A stretch of 61,053 nt of DNA from Pseudomonadota bacterium (GCA_019348195.1 JAHWJX010000004.1:1-61053), one strand, 5' to 3'. Shown: positions 24,974 through 36,845, counted from the first letter of the stretch. The notes: a model not told the origin generated them from the sequence alone. Numbers and translations: made by a program.

Positions 24974-25990
24974 ATGCCTCAGCCCGAACGGATCAAGCCC
25001 GAAGTGATGACGCCCGAACTGATGAAGAGCGTCGCTGTCCAGGGCGACGGGCGCTCTGCGGACTCCTTGGCGCTTGTGGACCGGGCCCGCCCGGAGCCCC
25101 GTGAAGGCGAGATCCTGCTTCGGGTTCGCGCGGCCGGCGTCAACCGTGCCGACGTGCTGCAAAGGCGCGGGCTGTATCCACCCCCGCCCGGCGCGCCCGA
25201 CACCCGGGGGTTGGAGGCCGCGGGCGAAGTGGCGGGCTTGGGCCCAGGCGTCAGGCGCTGGCAAGTCGGCGACCGGGCCGCGGTCCTGCTGGCCGGCGGG
25301 GGCTATGCGGAGTTCGTCAGCGTCGACGCGCGGCACGCCCTGCCCGTTCCGGACGGGTTGGGCTGGGCGGAGGCGGCGGCCCTGCCTGAGACGCTTTTCA
25401 CCGTGTGGGCGAACGTGTTCGAAACCGGGGCGCTCCAGCCCGGCGAGACCCTGCTCGTGCACGGCGCGACCAGCGGGATAGGGGTCACGGCCATCCTCAC
25501 CGCCCGGCTCTGGGGCGCGCGGGTGATCGGCACGGCCCGGGGCGCCGCCAAGGCGCAGGCCGCGCGGGCGCTGGGCGCGGAGCTCGCGGTCGACAGCACG
25601 GCCGGCGATTGGCTGGAGCCCGTCCGCCAGGCCGGCGGGGCCGACGTGATCCTGGACATGGTCGGCGGCGACTACGTCCAGCGGAACCTCCACGCGCTGA
25701 AGCCCGGCGGACGCTTGGTCAACATAGCCTATCAGGCGGGCGCCAGGGTGGAGCTCGACCTCCGCCCGATCATGGCCAAGCGACTCACCGTGACGGGGTC
25801 CACTCTGCGCGCGCGTCCCGCAGAGGAGAAGGCGCGACTGGCGGGAGCCGTGGAACGCCAGGTCTGGCCCTGGGTGCTGGACGGCCGCCTTCGCCTGCCC
25901 GTCGAGGCCTTCCCGCTGGCCGAAGCCGCCGCCGCCCACGCCCGGATGGAAGGCGGCGAACACCTCGGCAAGATCGTGCTGCTGGCGTGA
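24974..25990 (+). CDS. NAD(P)H quinone oxidoreductase, zeta-crystallin type
   Basis: About 338 aa, zinc-independent MDR family. GroES-like part with VRAAGVNRADVLQRRGLYPP, then the Rossmann motif VHGATSGIGVTAI that binds NADPH; the structural-zinc Cys cluster is absent, as in QOR/TP53I3-like proteins (PIG3 group). Start is uncertain: ATG 24974, 25007 or 25022 are all possible. The stop overlaps the next gene (GTGA). Confidence 0.88.
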   Translation: MPQPERIKPEVMTPELMKSVAVQGDGRSADSLALVDRARPEPREGEILLRVRAAGVNRADVLQRRGLYPPPPGAPDTRGLEAAGEVAGLGPGVRRWQVGDRAAVLLAGGGYAEFVSVDARHALPVPDGLGWAEAAALPETLFTVWANVFETGALQPGETLLVHGATSGIGVTAILTARLWGARVIGTARGAAKAQAARALGAELAVDSTAGDWLEPVRQAGGADVILDMVGGDYVQRNLHALKPGGRLVNIAYQAGARVELDLRPIMAKRLTVTGSTLRARPAEEKARLAGAVERQVWPWVLDGRLRLPVEAFPLAEAAAAHARMEGGEHLGKIVLLA

Positions 25991-26736
25991 GCGAGGTTCG
26001 GATCGGCTGCTCCGGCTGGCTTTACAAGCACTGGCGGGGCGACTTCTACCCCTCGGGCCTGAAGCAAAAGGACGAGCTCGCCTTCTACACCCAACGGTTC
26101 GACACGGCCGAGATCAACGCCTCCTTTTATCGCATGCCGGGCGAAACGGCCGCCGCCGGCTGGCGCGAGCGCACTCCGGAAGGGTTCGTGTTCGCCTGGA
26201 AGGCTTGGCGCTACATCACCCACCTGAAGCGGCTGAAGGATCCGGAGGAGCCTGTCGGGTTCATGTTCAGCCGCACCGAAGGTCTGGGGCCCAAGCTCGG
26301 ACCCATCCTCTATCAGCTGCCGCCCGGCATGCAGCTCAACCACGAACGTCTTGCGGCCTTTCTGGCGGTGCTGCCGCAAGGTCCTCGCCATGCCTTCGAA
26401 TTCCGCCATCCGAGCTGGTACGAACCGGCCGTGTTCGAGCTCCTGCGCGAGCACGACGCCTCGCTCGTGCTCTCCGACCACCACCACGCGCCCGCGCCTT
26501 GGGAGACGACGGCGAGTTGGGTCTACCTCCGCGGCCATGGTCCCGGGGGCCGCTACTGGGGCGACTATCCGCAGGCGGCGCTGCAGGATTGGGCCGCCCG
26601 GATCGCGAACTGGAAGTCCGAGGGCCGGGACGTGTTTTGCTATTTCGACAACGACATCGGGGGCGCCGCGCCTCGCGACGCCCTGCGCTTGAAAGCGCTG
26701 TTGGCGGGCTCCAGCGAGCTTGCGCCAAGCGAGTGA
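25987..26736 (+). CDS. DUF72 domain protein
   Basis: A 249-aa TIM-barrel-like DUF72 (YecE) protein. Typical motifs: IGCSGWLYKHWRGDFYP at the start, YTQRFDTAEINASFYRMP, FAFKxxR-like FAWKAWRYITHLKRLK, EFRHPSW, and YFDNDIGG at the end. GTG 25987 overlaps the QOR stop. Biochemical function unknown. Confidence 0.92.
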   Translation: MSEVRIGCSGWLYKHWRGDFYPSGLKQKDELAFYTQRFDTAEINASFYRMPGETAAAGWRERTPEGFVFAWKAWRYITHLKRLKDPEEPVGFMFSRTEGLGPKLGPILYQLPPGMQLNHERLAAFLAVLPQGPRHAFEFRHPSWYEPAVFELLREHDASLVLSDHHHAPAPWETTASWVYLRGHGPGGRYWGDYPQAALQDWAARIANWKSEGRDVFCYFDNDIGGAAPRDALRLKALLAGSSELAPSE

Positions 26737-26744
26737 TCCCCCTA

Positions 26745-26762
26745 TTTCAATTTCTACTGAAA
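26745..26762 (+). promoter_or_regulatory. Candidate operator upstream of the GbsR-cydAB operon
   Basis: TTTCAATTTCTACTGAAA: inverted arms TTTCA/TGAAA around 8 bp, AT-rich in a GC-rich setting, in the 39-nt gap before the GbsR-type gene. The position (14-31 nt before the GTG) would let the regulator block its own operon. Inferred. Confidence 0.5.
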
Positions 26763-26775
26763 CGTCAGGAACGAC

Positions 26776-27339
26776 GTGAACCTCCCTCCGCTCATCCAGG
26801 CCTTCGTCCTCCACTTCGGCGAGATGGGCGGGCGCTGGGGCGTGAACCGGACGGTGGGCCAGATCTACGCCCTGCTGTTCGTTTCCGACCAGCCGCTCAA
26901 TGCTGAGCAGATCACCGAAGCCCTGGGCGTGTCCCGGTCCAACACCTCCATGGGCCTCAAGGAGCTGGAGTCCTGGCGGCTGGTGCGCAAGCGCCACCTG
27001 CCCGGCGATCGGCGCGACTACTTCTCTACGCCCGAGGACGTGTGGGAGATCCTGCGCATCCTGGCCGAGGAGCGGCGGCGGCGGGAGGTCGACCCAACCC
27101 TGACCATGTTGCGCGACGTGCTCATGGAGACCCCGGTCAGCTCCGAGGAGCAGCATGCGCAAAGCCGCATGAGCGAGTTGCTGCATCAGATCGAGCTGCT
27201 CACCGCCTGGGCGGACGACGTCCAGCGCCTGCCCAACGAGGAACTGCTCCAGCTGCTCAAGATGGGCGCGGCGGTGTCGCGGCTGCTGGAGTTCAAGGGC
27301 CGCATTCCCGTGATCGGCGGGCGGCGGAAGGAAGGGTGA
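26776..27339 (+). CDS. GbsR/MarR-family transcriptional regulator
   Basis: A 187-aa winged-helix protein. HTH region LNAEQITEALGVSRSNTSMG with recognition helix NTSMGLKELESW and wing LPGDRRDYFSTPEDVW, the GbsR-type layout, followed by a helical C-terminus for dimerisation. GTG 26776 with AGGA upstream. The next gene, cydA, starts 3 nt after its stop, so it most likely controls the bd oxidase operon. Confidence 0.88.
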   Translation: MNLPPLIQAFVLHFGEMGGRWGVNRTVGQIYALLFVSDQPLNAEQITEALGVSRSNTSMGLKELESWRLVRKRHLPGDRRDYFSTPEDVWEILRILAEERRRREVDPTLTMLRDVLMETPVSSEEQHAQSRMSELLHQIELLTAWADDVQRLPNEELLQLLKMGAAVSRLLEFKGRIPVIGGRRKEG

Positions 27340-27341
27340 GC

Positions 27342-28745
27342 ATGGACTTCGACGCGCTCCTGCTGGGCCGGATCCAGTTCGGCTTCACCATCGCCTTTCA
27401 CATCCTGTTCCCCGCCTTCACCATCGGCCTGGCCAGTTATCTGGCCGTGCTGGAAGGGCTGTGGCTGTTCACCAAGCGGGACCTGTTCAAGCGCCTCTAC
27501 CTGTTCTGGGTGAAGGTGTTCGCCATCAGCTTCGGCATGGGCGTCGTGTCCGGCATCGTGATGAGCTACCAGCTCGGCACCAACTGGAGCGAGTTCATGC
27601 GGGTCACCGGCAATGTGCTGGGGCCGCTGTTCGCGCTGGAGGTCCTCACCGCCTTCTTCCTGGAGGCCTCCTTCCTTGGCGTCATGCTGTTCGGCTGGAA
27701 GAAGGTCGGGCCACGGCTCCACTTCCTGGCCACCGTCATGGTGGCGATCGGCACGGCGACCAGCACCTTCTGGATCATCTCGGCCAACAGTTGGATGCAG
27801 ACGCCCGACGGCTTTGCGGCCGCGGCGGACGGTCGGCTGGTGGCCACCGACTGGCTGCGGGTGATCTTCAACCCGTCCTTTCCGGCGCGTCTCACTCACA
27901 TGGTCAGCGCCGCCTACCTCACCACCGCGCTCGTGGTGGGCGGCGCCTCCGCCTATCAATTGCTCAAACGTCGCGACCACGCCGAGTCCCGCACGGCCCT
28001 CAAGATGGCGGTGGGCATGTTCGCGCTGCTAGCGCCGGCTCAGCTCGTCATCGGTCACTGGTCGGGTGAGGTCGTGGGTCACCACCAGCCGCTCAAGCGC
28101 GCCGCCATCGAGGGCTATTGGGAGACGCGCGCGAACCAGCCGCTGCACCTGGTCGGCGTTCCCGACCGCGAGGCCGGCCGCAACCACTTCCAGGTCAGCG
28201 TGCCAGGCGTGGGCAACATCATCCAGGGCCTGCCCAAGGATGAGGTGATCCGGGGCCTGGACAGCTTTCCGCGCCAGGACTGGCCCGTGGTCTTCCTGGT
28301 CTTCTGGAGCTTCCGCTTCATGGTTGGCCTGGGCCTGCTCATGATCGGACTGGGCGCCTGGGGCGCCGTGCAGTGGGCGCGAGGCCGGCTGGAAAGCGAC
28401 CGCTGGTTCCTGCGCGCGGCGGTGGCCATGAGCCCCGCCGGCTTCCTGGCCGTGCTGTTCGGCTGGATCACCGCCGAGGTGGGTCGCCAGCCCTATGTCG
28501 CCTACGGCGTGTTGCGCACCGCCGACGCGGCCTCGCCGCTGGTGGCGGGCCAGGTCGGGGCCTCGCTGATGGCCTTTATGGTGATCTACGCGATCGTTTT
28601 CACAGCGGGAGCTCTGTTCATCTTCCGTCTGCTGCACGAGGGCCCTGAGTCCGCGGCGGGCTCGGAGGCGCCCTATGTGCAGCGCGTCCCCGGCTGGACC
28701 ATGGGCGCCGCGCCGCAGGCCGAGGCCGAAGGACCGGTAAGGTGA
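27342..28745 (+). CDS. cydA: Cytochrome bd-type quinol oxidase subunit I
   Basis: A 467-aa membrane protein carrying haems b558, b595 and d. Visible: LLLGRIQFGFTIAFHILFPA (His ligand of the high-spin haem), GHWSGEVVGHHQPLKRAAIE Q-loop start, and EVGRQPYVAYGVLRTADAAS. The Q-loop is short and the signatures are those of the CioA (cyanide-insensitive) branch more than of E. coli CydA. ATG 27342; GTG 27336 is also possible. The stop overlaps the cydB start. Confidence 0.93.
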   Translation: MDFDALLLGRIQFGFTIAFHILFPAFTIGLASYLAVLEGLWLFTKRDLFKRLYLFWVKVFAISFGMGVVSGIVMSYQLGTNWSEFMRVTGNVLGPLFALEVLTAFFLEASFLGVMLFGWKKVGPRLHFLATVMVAIGTATSTFWIISANSWMQTPDGFAAAADGRLVATDWLRVIFNPSFPARLTHMVSAAYLTTALVVGGASAYQLLKRRDHAESRTALKMAVGMFALLAPAQLVIGHWSGEVVGHHQPLKRAAIEGYWETRANQPLHLVGVPDREAGRNHFQVSVPGVGNIIQGLPKDEVIRGLDSFPRQDWPVVFLVFWSFRFMVGLGLLMIGLGAWGAVQWARGRLESDRWFLRAAVAMSPAGFLAVLFGWITAEVGRQPYVAYGVLRTADAASPLVAGQVGASLMAFMVIYAIVFTAGALFIFRLLHEGPESAAGSEAPYVQRVPGWTMGAAPQAEAEGPVR

Positions 28746-29857
28746 TGGGCCTGGACCTGCCTCTCTTCTTCGTGGGCGTGATCGCGCTCTCCGTGTTGCT
28801 CTATGTGGTGCTGGACGGCTTCGACCTGGGCGTGGGCATCCTGTTCCCCTTTGCGCGCAACGCGCAGGACCGCGACGTGATGATGAACACGGTTGCGCCG
28901 GTCTGGGACGGCAACGAGACCTGGCTGGTGCTGGGCGGCAATGTGCTGCTTGCGGCCTTTCCGCTGGCCTTCGCCGTGCTCATGCCCGCGCTCTACCTGC
29001 CGATCCTGATCATGCTGGTGGCGCTTATCCTTCGCGGCGTGGCCTTTGAGTTCCGCTTCCGCGCCCGGGTGCGCGGGCGGGCGCTGTGGACGGCCATGTT
29101 CTCCCTCGGGTCCTTGCTGACGGCCTTTGCGCAGGGCTTGATCCTGGGCGGGTTCATCCAAGGCGTGGAGGTCGTGGATGGTCGGTTCGCGGGCGAGCCG
29201 TTCGATTGGCTGACCCCTTACACGCTCCTCGTCGCGGTGGGCGTGGTGGCCGGCTACGCGCTCCTGGGCGCCTGCTGGATCGTGCTCAAGACCGAGGACG
29301 AGTTGCACGGCGACGCCCGAAGATGGGCCTGGATCAGCGGCGGGGCGGTGATGGCTTTCCTGGGCGCCGTCAGTCTGGCCACCGTGCTGGTCCACCCCCG
29401 GGTGGCGTCGCGATGGGGCCTGCCGGGCTTTTTGGCCGACAACGAAGCGGCGGGCCCGGACGGGCCCCTCGCCACGGCCGCCGAAGCGGCGGGAGAGCTT
29501 GCGGCCGCCCCGGACAGGGCGGTGGACTTGACCCAGTTCCTGCCCTTGCTGGCGATCCCCGCGCTGGGCCTCGCCGGGTTCGCCCTGCTCGCCTGGGGAC
29601 TTCGCCGCAAGGCGCACCGCTCGCCCTTCTTCGGAGCCATGCTGATCTTTCTGTCCGGCTACATCGGACTGGCGGTGTCCTTCACACCCTTCATCGCCCC
29701 CTATGGCCTGACCTATCAAGAAGCCGCCGCGGCCCCCAACACGCTCAGCTTCATGCTGGTGGTGGTGAGCGTGCTGATGCCTTTGATCCTGGGCTACACG
29801 GCGTGGGTCTACTTCGTCTTCCGCGGCAAGGTGCGTCCCGATGCCGGCTATCATTGA
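28745..29857 (+). CDS. cydB: Cytochrome bd-type quinol oxidase subunit II
   Basis: A 370-aa membrane protein with eight or nine TM helices. The N-terminal signature VLDGFDLGVGILFPFARNAQ and VWDGNETWLVLGGN are diagnostic of CydB/CioB. ATG 28745 overlaps the cydA stop (TGATG); a GTG one codon earlier is possible. Forms the heterodimer with CydA and structurally supports the haems. Confidence 0.95.
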   Translation: MGLDLPLFFVGVIALSVLLYVVLDGFDLGVGILFPFARNAQDRDVMMNTVAPVWDGNETWLVLGGNVLLAAFPLAFAVLMPALYLPILIMLVALILRGVAFEFRFRARVRGRALWTAMFSLGSLLTAFAQGLILGGFIQGVEVVDGRFAGEPFDWLTPYTLLVAVGVVAGYALLGACWIVLKTEDELHGDARRWAWISGGAVMAFLGAVSLATVLVHPRVASRWGLPGFLADNEAAGPDGPLATAAEAAGELAAAPDRAVDLTQFLPLLAIPALGLAGFALLAWGLRRKAHRSPFFGAMLIFLSGYIGLAVSFTPFIAPYGLTYQEAAAAPNTLSFMLVVVSVLMPLILGYTAWVYFVFRGKVRPDAGYH

Positions 29858-29990
29858 GGGCCCGCCCGAACCCGGGGAGCCCACCCCGCCGCTCTGGCGA
29901 CGGTTGTTCTGGTTCGTGGCCATCGCGCTGGCGAGCACAGGCGCGGTGGCCACGGTCGCCTATGCGCTCCGGGCCATGATCATCCCCTGA
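29841..29990 (+). CDS. DUF2474 small membrane protein of the bd oxidase operon
   Basis: A 49-aa ORF overlapping the cydB end by 17 nt (ATG 29841, TGA 29988-29990). A Pro-rich N-terminus is followed by PLWRRLFWFVAIALASTGAV and a second half ending YALRAMIIP, one TM helix. DUF2474 proteins follow cioAB-type genes and are the likely counterparts of CydX/CbdX, small subunits that stabilise the oxidase. Confidence 0.8.
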   Translation: MPAIIEGPPEPGEPTPPLWRRLFWFVAIALASTGAVATVAYALRAMIIP

Positions 29991-30032
29991 GCGCCTTGCC
30001 TGAACCGCCCCGCGCCGCTACCTCCCCGCGCC

Positions 30033-30602
30033 ATGCCCAAGATCAATGGAAACACCATCAAGCCCGGCAACGTCCTGCAGCACGAGGGCGGGCTGTGGGT
30101 CGCGGTCAAGGCCGACCACGTCAAGCCTGGCAAGGGCGGCGCCTTTGCGCAGGTGGAGCTCAAGAACCTCATCGACGGGCGCAAGCTCAACACCCGGTTC
30201 CGTTCTGAGGACAAGGTCGAGCGCGTGACGCTCGAGCAGCGCGATCACCAGTTCCTGTACGAACAGGGCGACGCCCTCGTGTTCATGAACCAGGAGGACT
30301 ACAGCCAGATCGAGCTGCAAAAGGATTGGGTCGGGGAAGACCAGGTCCGCTTCCTGCAGGACGGAATGGTGGTTTCCGTCGAATTCCACGAAGACCGTCC
30401 GATCTCGATCTCGCTGCCCGAGCAAGTCGTACTGGAGGTGACCGAGACCGAACCCACCGTGAAAGGCCAGACCGCGTCGTCATCCTACAAGCCCGCCACC
30501 GCCTCCAACGGGATGCGGATCATGATCCCGCCCTTCATGAGCGCGGGAGAACGTATCCTGGTCTCCACTGAAACCGGCGAATACGTCCGCCGCGCCGACT
30601 GA
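30033..30602 (+). CDS. efp: Translation elongation factor P
   Basis: A 189-aa three-domain EF-P that rescues ribosomes stalled at polyproline. The loop KPGKGGAF carries Lys34, the residue modified in many bacteria. Domains II/III follow, with [20 protein letters not shown] and the C-terminal signature [19 protein letters not shown] 30033. Confidence 0.96.
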   Translation: MPKINGNTIKPGNVLQHEGGLWVAVKADHVKPGKGGAFAQVELKNLIDGRKLNTRFRSEDKVERVTLEQRDHQFLYEQGDALVFMNQEDYSQIELQKDWVGEDQVRFLQDGMVVSVEFHEDRPISISLPEQVVLEVTETEPTVKGQTASSSYKPATASNGMRIMIPPFMSAGERILVSTETGEYVRRAD

Positions 30603-30604
30603 GC

Positions 30605-31405
30605 GTGGCCACGCCTTCCGCCACCATCAAAGTCATGATCGACGCCGCCCGCAAGGCGGCGCGCGGGCTGCTGCGCGACTTCGGCGAGGTGTCGCAGCTG
30701 CAAGTCTCCAAGAAGGGCCCGGCCGATTTCGTGAGCCGGGCGGACCTCCAGGCCGAGCAAGTCCTCTTTGACGAGCTCAACAAGAGTCGCCCTGGTTACG
30801 GCTTCCTCATGGAGGAGCGCGGGCTGGTCGAGGGGTCGGACAAGACCCACACCTGGATCATCGACCCGCTCGACGGCACCACCAACTATCTCCACGGCAT
30901 CCCGCACTGGGCCATCAACATCGCTCTGGAACGCATGGGGGCGGGCGTCGTCGCCGCGGTGACCTACAACCCCGCCGCCGATGAGCTGTTCTGGGCCGAA
31001 AAGGGCAAAGGCGCTTTCCTCAACAACGAACGCCGCCTCCGGGTCGCGGCCCGCCGCAACCTCGACGACGCCCTGCTGGCCACCGGCATCCCCTTTGCGG
31101 GTCGGCCCGGGCACGCGCAGTTCCTCAAGGAGCTGCACCAGATGACGGCGCGGGTGGCCGGCGTGCGCCGCTTCGGCGCCGCGGCGCTGGACATGGCGGG
31201 CGTGGCGGCCGGGCGCTACGACGCCTATTGGGAACGCGGCGTGCGGCCCTGGGACATCGCCGCGGGCCTGCTGCTGATCACCGAGTCCGGCGGCGCCGTC
31301 ACCACCGCTGACGGCGACGGCGACCCGCTCAAAGCCGGAACGGTGCTGGCCTCCAATCTTGACCTCCATCCCGTGGTGCTGGAGCGGCTGCGGGCCGCCG
31401 CCTGA
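30605..31405 (+). CDS. suhB: Inositol monophosphatase family protein
   Basis: A 266-aa Mg-dependent phosphatase. Family motifs: FLMEERG (metal Glu), IIDPLDGTTNYLHGIP (WIDPLDGT type) and the C-terminal PWDIAAGLLLITESGG. GTG 30605, 2 nt after the efp stop. Acts on inositol-1-phosphate or related sugar phosphates; SuhB members also bind NusG/rRNA antitermination complexes. Which role applies here is not shown. Confidence 0.9.
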   Translation: MATPSATIKVMIDAARKAARGLLRDFGEVSQLQVSKKGPADFVSRADLQAEQVLFDELNKSRPGYGFLMEERGLVEGSDKTHTWIIDPLDGTTNYLHGIPHWAINIALERMGAGVVAAVTYNPAADELFWAEKGKGAFLNNERRLRVAARRNLDDALLATGIPFAGRPGHAQFLKELHQMTARVAGVRRFGAAALDMAGVAAGRYDAYWERGVRPWDIAAGLLLITESGGAVTTADGDGDPLKAGTVLASNLDLHPVVLERLRAAA

Positions 31406-31423
31406 CCGGGCCGCGGGGCGCGG

Positions 31424-32008
31424 GTGGGGACCTTCCTCTCTCTGACCTGCGCCGGCGCGGTGTTCGCGCTGGCCCTTTGGCTGCAGGAGATCACCCGGCG
31501 CTGGAGCGATCCTGTCGGCTTTCTGATTCCCGCCGCTTCGGTCGCCGCCGTCTGGGCGGTGAACAGCTGGGAGGCGCGCGACGAGCTCCGCCGGCCGAAC
31601 GCCCTGACCCTGTCAGCCTTTTTCGGCGTGCTGGCGCCGGGGCTCTTTCTGGGTCTGCTGGACGGTTTGCGCGACCCCAGCGTGCTCAAGTTCCTGTCGG
31701 AGCTGGTTGGCGCCTTTGCGCGCACCTTCGCCATACTGGGGCGGATCGGCTGGGTCCTGCTGCCGGTTCTCTACGCCGGCGCGACGCTCTGCCGACGCAA
31801 GCACCGCATTCGGCCGCGCACCGACATCTGGTTCTGGACCCTGACCACTGGGGTCGGCGCTTGGGTCTGGCTACGCCCGGAGGAGGGCCTCTTCGCCCAA
31901 CCCGTCCGCACGGCGAGCGACCACCTTTGGACCCTGACGGCCGGAATGGTCACGGGCGCCCTGCTGGGCTGGCGCTTCGCCCAAACAGGCTATCCGCCCG
32001 TCCGGTGA
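31424..32008 (+). CDS. Integral membrane protein, unknown function
   Basis: 194 aa with about five hydrophobic segments (for example LSLTCAGAVFALALWLQEI, TLSAFFGVLAPGLFLGLLDG, FWTLTTGVGAWVWL, LTAGMVTGALLGW) and several Arg-rich loops. GTG 31424, 18 nt after the phosphatase gene, so probably the same transcript. No family recognised. Confidence 0.6.
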   Translation: MGTFLSLTCAGAVFALALWLQEITRRWSDPVGFLIPAASVAAVWAVNSWEARDELRRPNALTLSAFFGVLAPGLFLGLLDGLRDPSVLKFLSELVGAFARTFAILGRIGWVLLPVLYAGATLCRRKHRIRPRTDIWFWTLTTGVGAWVWLRPEEGLFAQPVRTASDHLWTLTAGMVTGALLGWRFAQTGYPPVR

Positions 32009-32040
32009 GTCCGGTGGACAGCCGGCGTTCGGCTCCATAG

Positions 32041-34352
<2,312 letters not shown>

Positions 34353-34843
34353 GCGTCCCTGCGCCGATGACGATCCAGCCGGTCTGCGTCAGCCTCTCCC
34401 ACCAGGGCTGGACCTCGGCATAGGACGGCAGGTCGGCTCCGGGCCGGGCTAAGAACAACCAGGCCCCGACCATGAAGATGAAGGACGCAAAGGCGACGGT
34501 CAGCGTCCGCACCAGCGGGTTTCGCTGGATGGCGAGCAGCAGCTGCAGCCCGATCACCCCGAAACCCACCCCGATGGCGATCACCCAGCGCCAGGTTTGA
34601 TCATCCACGGCCCGGAAGCTCTGGACGGCCAGGGTCAGCGGGGCCAGCAGGAAGGGCCCGAACATGATCAGCAGCCCGGCCAGTATGGCCAGTGCGCCCA
34701 ATCCTCGGCCCAAGGCCTTCCCGGCGACCGCCGAACGAGGATGGTGATGCGGATGGTCGGTCGTCGCCGCTCCCGCGTCGCTATGGTCGACCATGCCCGC
34801 GCTCCCCTCCTCCAAGCCGCAGGGCTGCTCGGGTTTGACCCCG

Positions 34844-35872
34844 TCAGGCCGCGCGGCCGACCGCGAAATCAGCCAGCGCCCCCAGCGCCGCTCGCCATTC
34901 GCCCGGGGTGAACGCGCCGAGCGCGGTTTTGGCTGCGCGGGCGTAATCGGCGGCAAGGTCCAGCGTGTCCCGAAGCGCGCCAGTGGAGGCGACCAGCTCA
35001 CGGGCGCGGCGGAAGTCGCCCTCCGCCTGCTCCGTCCCGCCGAGCGCGCGCTCCCAGAAGGCCGTCTCGGCTTCGCCTGCGCGGGCCACCGCAAGCAGCA
35101 GCGGCAGCGTCGCCTTGCCTTCGCGGAAATCGTCGCCGATGTTCTTGCCCAGCGCCTCGGAGCTGCCGGCGTAGTCGAGCGCATCGTCGGCCAGCTGAAA
35201 GGCCAGCCCCAGGTTCAGGCCGTAGCTGCGCAAGGCGGCGATCTGCGGCTCAGACCCGCCTGCCGCCACCCCACCCGATTCGGCGGCGGCGGCGAACAGT
35301 TCGGCCGTCTTGGCCAAGATGATCTCGAGGTAGGTCTCCTGGGCCAGGCGGATGTCGTGGGCGCGCGTCAGCTGCAGCACCTCGCCTTCGGCGATCACGC
35401 GGCTGGCCCCCGCCAGGATCTTGAGCGCCCGCATCGAACCGGTCTCGACCATCAGCTCAAAGGCGCGCGCGAACAGGAAGTCGCCCACCAGGACGGAGGA
35501 CGGCGCGCCCCAGATCAGATGAGCGGCGACCTTGCCCCGGCGCAGGCGCGAGCTGTCCACCACATCGTCGTGCAACAGGGTGGCGGTGTGGATGAACTCC
35601 ACGGAGGCGGCCAGCTTGTGCGCGGTCTCCCCCGCACCTCGTCCTTCTCGTGCAAGCCGGGCGGCCGCCACCGTCAGCAGCGGCCGGAGCCGCTTCCCGC
35701 CCGCCGCGATCAGGTGATCGGCCAGGGCGGGGATCACCGCGACCGGGCTTTCCATGCGCGCGCGGATGAAGGCGTCGACGGCCTTCATGTCCGCAGAGGC
35801 CAGGCGCAGGAGGTCGTCGATGGACGGCCCGGAGGCGGGGTGGGAGGCGCTGGCGACGGCGGTGGCGCTCAA
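34844..35872 (-). CDS. ispB: Polyprenyl diphosphate synthase (octaprenyl/decaprenyl type)
   Basis: A 342-aa trans-prenyltransferase. First Asp-rich motif LLHDDVVDSSRLRRG, second LADDALDYAG, plus GGKRLRPLL and KTAELFAAA. Chain length of the product (ubiquinone side chain) is not readable; in Caulobacteraceae it is usually C50. TTG start at 35872 in this frame. Confidence 0.92.
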   Translation of the reverse strand: MSATAVASASHPASGPSIDDLLRLASADMKAVDAFIRARMESPVAVIPALADHLIAAGGKRLRPLLTVAAARLAREGRGAGETAHKLAASVEFIHTATLLHDDVVDSSRLRRGKVAAHLIWGAPSSVLVGDFLFARAFELMVETGSMRALKILAGASRVIAEGEVLQLTRAHDIRLAQETYLEIILAKTAELFAAAAESGGVAAGGSEPQIAALRSYGLNLGLAFQLADDALDYAGSSEALGKNIGDDFREGKATLPLLLAVARAGEAETAFWERALGGTEQAEGDFRRARELVASTGALRDTLDLAADYARAAKTALGAFTPGEWRAALGALADFAVGRAA

Positions 35873-35954
35873 GAAGGCTCCTCAGAGTGGTCGCCGAACC
35901 GCCCGAAGCTCGGCGACTGCCGGCTCTGGCGCGCCTCCGCACACCCGGGGCACA

Positions 35955-36743
35955 ATGGTGGCGCGGCCCAAGAGGGTCAAGGCGAGGCGGCGCTTGGACA
36001 AGGAGGCGGACACCACGACGGACGCCCTGCTGGACGGGCGACTGGCTCTGCGCCAGCCCCGGAACGGCTACCGGGCCGGGCTCGACGCAGCCCTGCTGGC
36101 CGCCGCCGTGGAGGCCCATGCGGGTGAGCGCCTGGTGGAGGCGGGCTGCGGCGTCGGGGCGGCGCTCCTGCAGTCGGCGCTGCGCTCCCCGCAGGCGCGG
36201 TTCGTCGGCGTCGAGCGGGATCCGGCCGCTCTGGCGCTGGCCCGAGAGAACCTGGCCGCGAACGCCCTCGACGGGCGGGTCGAGGCGCTGGGGGGCGACG
36301 TCGACGAGGGCTTCCGCGCCTTGGCCCTGCCCCTCTTCGACGCGGCCTTCAGCAACCCGCCCTTTTTCGACGATCCGGGCGCGCTCCGGGCGCCGCACCC
36401 CTCGCGGCACGCCGCTTGGATGGCGGACGGCGGACTGGCGAGCTGGACGCGGTTCCTGCTCAAAGCGGTTCGGGAGGGGGGCCGAATCACCGTGGTGCAC
36501 CGGGCCGATCGCCTGGCCGACATCCTGGCGCTACTGGGCGAGACTGCCGGGTCTTTCCGGGTCCGTCCGGTCCACCCGTTCATCGACGCCCCTGCCAAAC
36601 GGGTGCTGGTGCGCGCCGTCAAGACGGGCCGGGCGCCTTTGGTTTTGCTGCCCCCGCTCGTCCTCCAAGAGCGCGGCGCGGGCGCGTGGCGACCCGAGGT
36701 GGACGCGATCCTACGCGGCGCTTCGCTCCCGTGGGGGGTGTGA
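35955..36743 (+). CDS. tRNA1(Val) N6-adenine methyltransferase-like protein
   Basis: A 262-aa SAM-dependent methyltransferase. Motif I VEAGCGVGAALLQSAL, and the adenine N6-methyltransferase motif NPPFF near residue 133 (DAAFSNPPFFDDPGALRAPH) closely match YfiC/TrmN6. It probably modifies A37 of tRNA1(Val). Start ATG 35955 (MVARPKRVKARR); the frame remains open upstream inside the divergent ispB region. Confidence 0.82.
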   Translation: MVARPKRVKARRRLDKEADTTTDALLDGRLALRQPRNGYRAGLDAALLAAAVEAHAGERLVEAGCGVGAALLQSALRSPQARFVGVERDPAALALARENLAANALDGRVEALGGDVDEGFRALALPLFDAAFSNPPFFDDPGALRAPHPSRHAAWMADGGLASWTRFLLKAVREGGRITVVHRADRLADILALLGETAGSFRVRPVHPFIDAPAKRVLVRAVKTGRAPLVLLPPLVLQERGAGAWRPEVDAILRGASLPWGV

Positions 36744-36818
36744 GGGGCTCTTCACGCATGCCGGAACGACGCACGACCTTCCTGTTCCTTGTGCCTGGTT
36801 GCTGTCCTTGGCGAAGGC

Positions 36819-36845
36819 CCTCGCCCCACCGGTTCAGGGGTGAGG
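36819..36845 (+). repeat. Inverted repeat in the convergent gap between methyltransferase and folB
   Basis: CCTCGCCCC / GGGGTGAGG, 9-bp arms with one G-T pair and a 9-nt loop, 5 nt before the folB stop codon. May be a transcription terminator without a T-run or a dispersed hairpin repeat; the sequence cannot decide which. Confidence 0.45.
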
